From the NCBI GenBank assembly GCA_965242605.1, contig CBDESS010000001.1, positions 1,550,001 to 1,614,000 of the forward strand: a stretch of DNA of 64,000 nucleotides. The letters are read 5' to 3'. The translations under genes and the position numbers were made by a program. Shown piece by piece: positions 58,722-64,000 of the stretch; within the stretch, counting starts at the first letter, position 1; each line of letters begins with the position of its first letter. The notes beneath the pieces were generated by a model. The model was not told the origin of the DNA, did no database searches, and saw nothing but the letters and a program-made list of their open reading frames with translations. This DNA comes from JAAXHF01 sp965242605. GTDB taxonomy: Bacteria; Desulfobacterota; Binatia; Bin18.

Positions 58722-60746
58722 ATGGAAAGTCGTCTACTGCGGGTTGATTTAAGCGCCAACGAGATCAAGACCGAGGTGATTCCCCACTCGCTGTTTGAGC
58801 GTTGGATTGGTGGCTCGGGGGTGAACAACTGGATTATGTGGGAGCATTTCCTGAACCACGATATCAACTGTGATCCGCGCGGGCCGGACAATATCTTTGT
58901 GTTTGGCGTCGGGCCGCTGGCCGGCACCGGAGCGGGTATTGGGGTCAAGGGCCGCATTACGTTCAAAAGTCCATGTTACGGGATTTTTGGCGACTCGACC
59001 GGTGGCGGCAAGTTCCCCTACGCCATTCGCTTCAGCGGCTATGACTATATTGCCGTGACCGGCAGAGCGCCCAGGCCGGTCTATCTGCATATTGCCAATG
59101 ACGAGGTGACGATCTGTGATGCCCGACACCTGTGGGGGAAGGACAGCTCAGAGACGCACGCCGTGCTGCAAAAAGAGTTGGGGGACTATCCGTCACAGGC
59201 GTACACGCTGTCCATTGGTCAGGCTGGTGAGAACCAGGTCGGCATTGCCGGTGTGATCTCGGACGGCTGGCGGATTCACGCCCGCTGCGGCGGCGGGGCG
59301 GTGATGGGCTCCAAGAACCTCAAAGCCATTGCGGTCCAGGGCAATCTGGGCATCAAGGTCGATAACCCCAAGGGTCTGCTGGACTGGTCGGACGATTTTC
59401 GTAACAAAATTGACACGAATGAGGCTGGCTACGGCTTTAAGCGGCGGGGTACGCTGGGGGCGGTAGAGATGTACCAGCGGATCGGCGGCAATTTCTGGCG
59501 CAACAACCAGGGCAGCCTGTTCCGGGGCGAAGAAGTCCGCTCCGACAACTGGGTCAGGAAGTACCACAAATACTCCGAGGTCTGCTCCTCTGACTGCTAC
59601 ATCGCCTGCGACGGTCGGTATAAGATAGAGGGCCATGAGTCAGACCGGGCCGGAAAATATATTGGTGAGTCCTTCCGCCATCCCGAGTATCTGACCACCG
59701 GCAGCAGCGCCGGGGCGCTTGACGTCCGCGACTGGGCAGAAGTGGCCCACTGGGGCAAGATCACCAACGAGTACGGCATTGATAACCAGGACCTGAGCTG
59801 TTCCATCAGCTTCATCATGGAGTTGAGGCAGCGGGAGCTGATCTCCGACGCCGACGTGGCCGAACTGTTCGGCAAACCCCAGCGGCTCGAATGGGGCAAC
59901 ATGGACGATATTGAGAGCCTGGTGCGGAGTGTGGTCTACCAGGAGAACCCGTTCGGCTGGATGTTCCGCGATGGAGCCTACTGGGGGGCGCTGCGCTACT
60001 CCGGGAAGATGGGCCAGAACTTCATGAAATACGCTATCTACGGCAAGGGCGGGGCCAGCTTCACCGAAGAGATGCGGCCGTTTCCGACCTGGATGAACAA
60101 TATGGCGGTCGCGTCGCGCGGGGCCGACCATCTCAAAGGCATTGGCCTGATCGAAAAATTCCAGCGCAAAGACCTGTCCAAAGCGTATTTTGGGACACCA
60201 ATCGCCGGCGATCCAACCGTGCCCGACCTCAAAGGTGCCTGCACCGCGGTTATTGAGAATCAGGTGGCGCTGATCAACTCCTACGGGGTGTGCATATTCC
60301 ACTGGCTGCTTGACCCGCTGGGCTATGCGCCGGAGAGCTACTACGGCAAAGCCTACGCCGAGGTGACCGGAATCGACCGGACCAAGGAAGAGTTGATGCG
60401 GGACGGCGAACGGATCTGTAACCTGGAGAAAGCCTTCAACTCGCGCCTGGGGATGCGGCGGGAACACGACACCATCTGTGAGCGCTGGATGCACGAGCCC
60501 ACGCCGGAAGGCATGTACGAAGGCCGGGTGGCGGCCGATATGTTTGACCAGGTCCTGGACGAGTACTACGAGTGGCGCGGCTGGGACAACACAACCGGTC
60601 TGCAAACGCGCTCCAAACTCGAAGAGTTGGGTCTGGAAGACGTGGCCGATGTACTGGCCGCGGACAGAGCCCTGGCCGGCGAACAGGGTCGCAAGCCGGT
60701 GCGGGTGCTCAAAGCGCCGATCGATGAGCCCGGTCTGCCGGACTAA
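58722..60746 (+). CDS. aor: Aldehyde ferredoxin oxidoreductase, copy 1
   Basis: 674 residues from ATG 58722 after AAGGAG. AOR N-domain: RLLRVDLSANEIKTEVIP, NIFVFGVGPLAGTGAGIGVKGRITFKSPCYGIFGDSTGGG, and the tungstopterin region GAVMGSKNLKAIAV. The Fe-S motif C-SSD-C-YIA-C lies near residue 287. It should oxidise aldehydes (or a related acyl compound) with a tungsten or molybdenum bis-pterin and one 4Fe-4S cluster, feeding the ferredoxin at 58023. A MoaD-like protein follows. The second copy is at 63145. Confidence 0.92.
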   Translation: MESRLLRVDLSANEIKTEVIPHSLFERWIGGSGVNNWIMWEHFLNHDINCDPRGPDNIFVFGVGPLAGTGAGIGVKGRITFKSPCYGIFGDSTGGGKFPYAIRFSGYDYIAVTGRAPRPVYLHIANDEVTICDARHLWGKDSSETHAVLQKELGDYPSQAYTLSIGQAGENQVGIAGVISDGWRIHARCGGGAVMGSKNLKAIAVQGNLGIKVDNPKGLLDWSDDFRNKIDTNEAGYGFKRRGTLGAVEMYQRIGGNFWRNNQGSLFRGEEVRSDNWVRKYHKYSEVCSSDCYIACDGRYKIEGHESDRAGKYIGESFRHPEYLTTGSSAGALDVRDWAEVAHWGKITNEYGIDNQDLSCSISFIMELRQRELISDADVAELFGKPQRLEWGNMDDIESLVRSVVYQENPFGWMFRDGAYWGALRYSGKMGQNFMKYAIYGKGGASFTEEMRPFPTWMNNMAVASRGADHLKGIGLIEKFQRKDLSKAYFGTPIAGDPTVPDLKGACTAVIENQVALINSYGVCIFHWLLDPLGYAPESYYGKAYAEVTGIDRTKEELMRDGERICNLEKAFNSRLGMRREHDTICERWMHEPTPEGMYEGRVAADMFDQVLDEYYEWRGWDNTTGLQTRSKLEELGLEDVADVLAADRALAGEQGRKPVRVLKAPIDEPGLPD

Positions 60747-60802
60747 AGCCTGGAGGCCCTTTCCTGTCGGAGGAGGGCCGCTCAGCAACAGGGGACCCTG
60801 GC

Positions 60803-61084
60803 GTGATTACGGTACACACAGAATATCAAGCCCGTTTCCGGGAAATTACCCAGGTGGCGGGAGAGAGCTTTCAGTTGGAGCAGCCGCTGGTGTCTGAGTT
60901 GGCCGAGCTGATGACCCGGAAATACGGCCCCGAGATGCAGGCGCTATTGATCGATCCTGACACGAACGACCTGAACACCAAGGGCACGCTGTATCTCGAC
61001 TCACAGGGCAATCGGGTTTTTATTGACGATAGCCTGGAAGACGGCGAGACGGTCATCTTCATGGTCGGTATCGCCGGCGGCTGA
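60803..61084 (+). CDS. MoaD/ThiS-like ubiquitin-fold protein
   Basis: 93 residues from GTG 60803, with GGGGACC before it. Fold pattern MITVHTEYQARFREITQVAGESFQL, SELAELMTRKYGPEM and the end VFIDDSLEDGETVIFMVGIAGG. The terminal GG is the thiocarboxylate site used by sulfur carriers. In AOR operons such a protein probably delivers sulfur during pterin-cofactor synthesis. It follows AOR copy 1 by 56 bases. Confidence 0.85.
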   Translation: MITVHTEYQARFREITQVAGESFQLEQPLVSELAELMTRKYGPEMQALLIDPDTNDLNTKGTLYLDSQGNRVFIDDSLEDGETVIFMVGIAGG

Positions 61085-61124
61085 GGCGCGCCTTCCCCAT
61101 GTGGCCGATGCGCGCCGGGCCGGC

Positions 61125-62456
61125 CTACTCTGAAGGAGCAGCCTCCCCGCCGATAAAGACAATATGCCCGGCTTCGTTCTGGGCCTTGATGCGGGCTTCA
61201 AGTGCCGCCGGCAGCGTAATCGTTCGCTCGGTCGGAAACTTGTCCCGGTATAGATGGGGGCGCAGATAGAACTCTTCGGGGCTGTTCACCCCGGCTTGGG
61301 TTTTGAGCGGCACTGGAAACCAGCCGCGACGCATGAAGTCAGGATTGAAGAACACATCCTTATCCGCCTGGCTCCACTCGCGCAACTCCATCGCATCGTG
61401 CACCCCGTAGGAATAGAAGTCCTGCTGCGGGTCCCACCACAGGGAGAGCAGATTGTGATAGCCCCGCTCCTTGAGTGCGGGGTTCATCAGCTCGGCGAGG
61501 CGCTCTTCAATCAAGACAAGCTCGCCCTCCGGGCCATAGGCCTCGATGCGCAGGGGATAGAAGTATTCCTGGTCAACCCAGTACAGAATCCGGGGCGCGT
61601 AATAGCCGGGCAGCCAGTCCTGTTTTGCCGTGGCCTCCATCACATAGGTGCGGACGCCCCTGTCTTCGGTGTAGTAGGGGTAGGCTTCGCCCATCAGCTT
61701 GAGGTCTGAGGCCGGCACGTCGATAAAGGAGCCGTCTTTTGCGCGCAGGGTCATGAATCGCCGGGTGGTTGGAAACCGGGCGGTCTCGTACAGCACATCG
61801 GTACCAATCACCCGCCACGAGAACTCCCAGGCGTCACGGCCTAAAAAGTCGTCATAGGCGACCGGCTGGTTGGGAAATTTGTCTTGACGCCGCGGCTGGG
61901 GAAAGCGACGCACGCGGCGCAGGGTCGGCGAGTAGCCGAACATGTCGGCCTTCTTGGTGAGCTCTTTATCGGTCCGATAGGTGGTAAACAGCAGTTGGTT
62001 GCCGTGCTTTTCCGGCGGAGCGATATCCTGGCTCAGCCAGCGTGAGAAGATGTCGCCGGGTTTGGCCCGAATCTGGCCCATCAGGCCGGCCGGCTCCTGA
62101 TATTGGACCAGGACAATAATCTGGTTAATGAACAAATAGCCGGTCGGGGTCAGGGTGCCGCTGTCTTCGATCTGGACACAGTTCCAGCGTGGCATATGGG
62201 GGAATTCCATCGCGCGAAAGCCGATTTCTTCGGGCGTGTAGGGCGGCTCAAAGGGGTAGGGCTCTGCCGGCATATACGGGATGGTGGCATCGCGCGGCGT
62301 ATCGGTCGAAAAGTCGAGACGCTGAAGTTCTTCGGGCATCAGCTCTGACACAAGCCTCCAGCTCCGTTCGGCCGGCGTGTCGGCGGCCGAGGTCGGCGCA
62401 TGGAACACAAGGATTGCGGCGAAGAGGCACACAAGGCGTCGGTAAGCGTTGGACAT
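61125..62456 (-). CDS. DUF1329 family protein, copy 2
   Basis: 443 residues from ATG 62456 with GCAGGAGGAAT ahead; it starts a signal peptide (MSNAYRRLVCLFAAILVFHAPTSAA). DUF1329 pieces are conserved: TPRDATIPYMPAEPYPFEPPYTPEEIGFRAMEF, YRTDKELTKKADMFGYSPTLRRVRRFPQPRRQDKFPN, YDDFLGRDAWEFSWRVIGTDV, YYAPRILYWVDQEYFYPLRIEAYG, and the C-terminal EFYLRPHLYRDKFPTERTI. It is a clear paralogue of the protein at 11524. It lies antisense between the two AOR modules. Role in the periplasm unknown. Confidence 0.88.
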   Translation of the reverse strand: MSNAYRRLVCLFAAILVFHAPTSAADTPAERSWRLVSELMPEELQRLDFSTDTPRDATIPYMPAEPYPFEPPYTPEEIGFRAMEFPHMPRWNCVQIEDSGTLTPTGYLFINQIIVLVQYQEPAGLMGQIRAKPGDIFSRWLSQDIAPPEKHGNQLLFTTYRTDKELTKKADMFGYSPTLRRVRRFPQPRRQDKFPNQPVAYDDFLGRDAWEFSWRVIGTDVLYETARFPTTRRFMTLRAKDGSFIDVPASDLKLMGEAYPYYTEDRGVRTYVMEATAKQDWLPGYYAPRILYWVDQEYFYPLRIEAYGPEGELVLIEERLAELMNPALKERGYHNLLSLWWDPQQDFYSYGVHDAMELREWSQADKDVFFNPDFMRRGWFPVPLKTQAGVNSPEEFYLRPHLYRDKFPTERTITLPAALEARIKAQNEAGHIVFIGGEAAPSE

Positions 62457-62650
62457 ACAATTCCTCCTGCTGAACACCTGTCCCAGTATACCACATTCGT
62501 CGTCAGGGTGGGAGAGGGCCACATCGGAGCGCACGAGACTGGTCGGGTGAGCGGCGGGGCTGTCCCTGACAGTTGATCTCTGCGCGCAGAGGTTTAGGAT
62601 AGGCTTGGTTGAGTACTCTGGGGCTGGTCCCATGAGAGGAAGGAGGGTGT

Positions 62651-63133
62651 ATGAAACAGCTCCGTGTTATTACCGATAAATGCACGGGCTGCGTGCAGTG
62701 CGAGCTGGCCTGCGCGTTTGTCCAAACCGGGACTTTTCAACCGGCCCGCTCTGTGATCCGGGTCCACATCTTTGACGAGCAGGCCGTGTACTCGCCCTAC
62801 ACCTGCTTTCAGTGCGAAGAAGCCTGGTGTCTGACCGCCTGCCCGGTCAACGCGATCGCTATTGACCCTGACACGGAGGCCAAGGTCGTTATGGACGATG
62901 TGTGTGTCGGCTGTGCCGTCTGCACGGTGGCCTGCCCCTATGGGACGGTTTTTTACAATCCAGACACCCGTAAGGCCCTCAAGTGTGACCTGTGCGGCGG
63001 CGAGCCGGCCTGCGTCCACTCGTGCCCGACCGGTGCCCTCGAATATGTGGACATGGAACAGGCCGACTGGTTGAGCGGCTGGGCGGACCGGGTCAATCAT
63101 GGTTTCAAGGTGCCCGAATCGGCTGACACATAG
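62651..63133 (+). CDS. Poly-4Fe-4S ferredoxin, partner of the second AOR
   Basis: 160 residues from ATG 62651 after AAGGAGGG. Cysteine groups CTGCVQCELAC, CFQCEEAWCLTAC, CVGCAVCTVAC and CDLCGGEPACVHSC again give four cluster sites. It is shorter than the one at 58023 because it lacks the N-terminal leader and tail. Only 11 bases separate it from the AOR gene at 63145. It carries electrons from that enzyme. Confidence 0.9.
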   Translation: MKQLRVITDKCTGCVQCELACAFVQTGTFQPARSVIRVHIFDEQAVYSPYTCFQCEEAWCLTACPVNAIAIDPDTEAKVVMDDVCVGCAVCTVACPYGTVFYNPDTRKALKCDLCGGEPACVHSCPTGALEYVDMEQADWLSGWADRVNHGFKVPESADT

Positions 63134-63144
63134 GGAGGCGGCGT

Positions 63145-64000
63145 ATGGCAAACGGATGGACAGGAACGGTGCTGCGTATCAATCTGACGGAGCGGACCGT
63201 CACCAAAGAGCCTCTGAACGAACAGTGGGCCAGAGAGTATGTTGGCGGACGCGGGCTCGGTGCCCGCTATCTGACCGAGGAGATGGACCCGACGGTTGAC
63301 GCGCTCGCCCCTGACAACAAGCTGCTGTTTGTGACCGGCCCGCTGACCGGAACCAGCGCGTCGTGCGGGTCGCGCTACATGGTTGTCACCAAGGGGCCGC
63401 TGACCAACGCGATCACGACCTCGAATTCGGGCGGGTACTGGGGGCCGGAACTCAAGTTTGCCGGCTATGACCTGCTTATTGTCGAAGGCCGGGCATCGTC
63501 TCCGTGTTACCTGTGGGTCTATGACGAAACGGTCGAAATCCGCGAAGCCGACCACCTGTGGGGCAAAACGGTCTGGGAGACCGAGGAGCATCTGCGCGCC
63601 GAGCTGGGCGTGCCCGACACGATTATCGCCAGCATCGGCCCAGCCGGTGAGAACCTGGTGCGCTTTGCCTGCATCATGAACGATCTGCACCGGGCGGCCG
63701 GCCGCTCCGGGGTTGGCGCGGTCATGGGCTCAAAAAATCTCAAGGCGATTGCCGTGCGAGGGACCGGCGGGGTCACGCTGGCCAACCCGCCGGCCTTTAT
63801 GAAAGCCATGTGGGAGATGAAAGAAAAGCTCCGCGAATCGCCCGTCACCTCGCAGGGTCTGCCGGTGTACGGCACCGAGGTCCTGGTCAATGTCATCAAC
63901 GAACACGGCGCGCTCCCGACCCGCAACCACCAGCAGTCGGTGTTTGAAGAGGCCGAAGACATCAGTGGAGAGACGCTGACCGAGACGCGGCTGGTGGCCA
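63145..64000 (+). CDS. Aldehyde ferredoxin oxidoreductase, copy 2 (3' end outside window)
   Basis: The first 285 codons from ATG 63145 after GGGAGG. VLRINLTERTVTKEPLNEQWAREYVGGRGLGARYL, VTGPLTGTSASCGSRYMVVTKGPLTNAITTSNSGGYWGPELKFAGYDLLIVEGRA and GRSGVGAVMGSKNLKAIAVRG are classical AOR features, closer to the canonical family than copy 1. It continues past the right edge. The substrate class is unknown; it need not be the same as that of copy 1. Confidence 0.92.
   Translation, partial: MANGWTGTVLRINLTERTVTKEPLNEQWAREYVGGRGLGARYLTEEMDPTVDALAPDNKLLFVTGPLTGTSASCGSRYMVVTKGPLTNAITTSNSGGYWGPELKFAGYDLLIVEGRASSPCYLWVYDETVEIREADHLWGKTVWETEEHLRAELGVPDTIIASIGPAGENLVRFACIMNDLHRAAGRSGVGAVMGSKNLKAIAVRGTGGVTLANPPAFMKAMWEMKEKLRESPVTSQGLPVYGTEVLVNVINEHGALPTRNHQQSVFEEAEDISGETLTETRLVA

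Noticed and set aside
1..64000. tRNA, rRNA, integrase or transposase genes marking an island
   Set aside because: None could be recognised on either strand; I cannot exclude a tRNA without a covariance search.

Overview
The window is 64 kb of GC-rich bacterial chromosome with no rRNA, tRNA or phage structural genes that I can see. F420-dependent luciferase-like oxidoreductases, CaiB-type CoA transferases, MaoC dehydratases, amidohydrolases, two DUF1329 proteins, an MMPL/RND exporter with outer-membrane partners and two tungsten/molybdenum aldehyde:ferredoxin oxidoreductase (AOR) loci occur together. This mix suggests an uncultured, lipid- or aromatic-degrading Gram-negative, of the Binatota / Tectomicrobia / former Deltaproteobacteria kind. 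The lineage is an inference from gene content only.

Layout. 1-8.4 kb: an F420-type oxidoreductase, a DASS transporter, and an envelope cluster (MMPL exporter, LolA-like periplasmic protein, double-AMIN plus barrel protein) behind a promoter that overlaps a TetR-like palindrome. 8.4-11.5 kb: a scrap zone with a truncated BrnT toxin, a CopG/BrnA-type antitoxin, relics and one CRISPR-repeat-like hairpin. 11.5-23.8 kb: DUF1329, DinB-like, M18 peptidase, amidohydrolase, oxidoreductase, cupin, carboxymuconolactone decarboxylase-like, SnoaL and HAD genes, mixed with decayed amidohydrolase and MFS genes. 23.9-25.6 kb: three tandem DUF1640 coiled-coil membrane genes alternating with broken HigA antitoxin genes. 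25.6-31.2 kb: a FlgT-like/membrane pair, a one-chain restriction-modification enzyme and a CaiB gene. 31.4-37 kb: STAS + GPP34 pair, alpha/beta hydrolase, BNR protein, class II aldolase and MOSC protein. 37-39 kb: an ATPase + TOPRIM-like pair that looks like anti-phage defence. 39-44.1 kb: sulfurtransferase, dienelactone hydrolase, split MaoC pair and a D-aminoacylase-type amidohydrolase.

44.2-50.6 kb is the most unusual part. It is a co-directional operon with a DndC/PAPS-reductase-like PP-loop protein, a small helical membrane protein, a GHKL (Hsp90-type) ATPase, two proteins I do not recognise, and a DUF2335-like membrane protein. I know of no named system with this composition. 50.7-57.9 kb holds TPR, DyP peroxidase, a fourth full-length DUF1640 gene with an eight-copy 54-bp minisatellite, two VOC proteins, a NERD nuclease and a rhodanese. 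58-64 kb holds two ferredoxin + AOR modules around a second DUF1329 gene.

Two themes run through the window. First, many genes are broken. Several breaks are single-base gains in short homopolymers, which could be sequencing or assembly error. Others (nonsense codons, internal deletions, truncations) look like true decay. Second, toxin-antitoxin pieces, restriction, ATPase/nuclease pairs and the PP-loop/GHKL operon are spread among the catabolic genes, so the region behaves like an accessory or defence-rich stretch.
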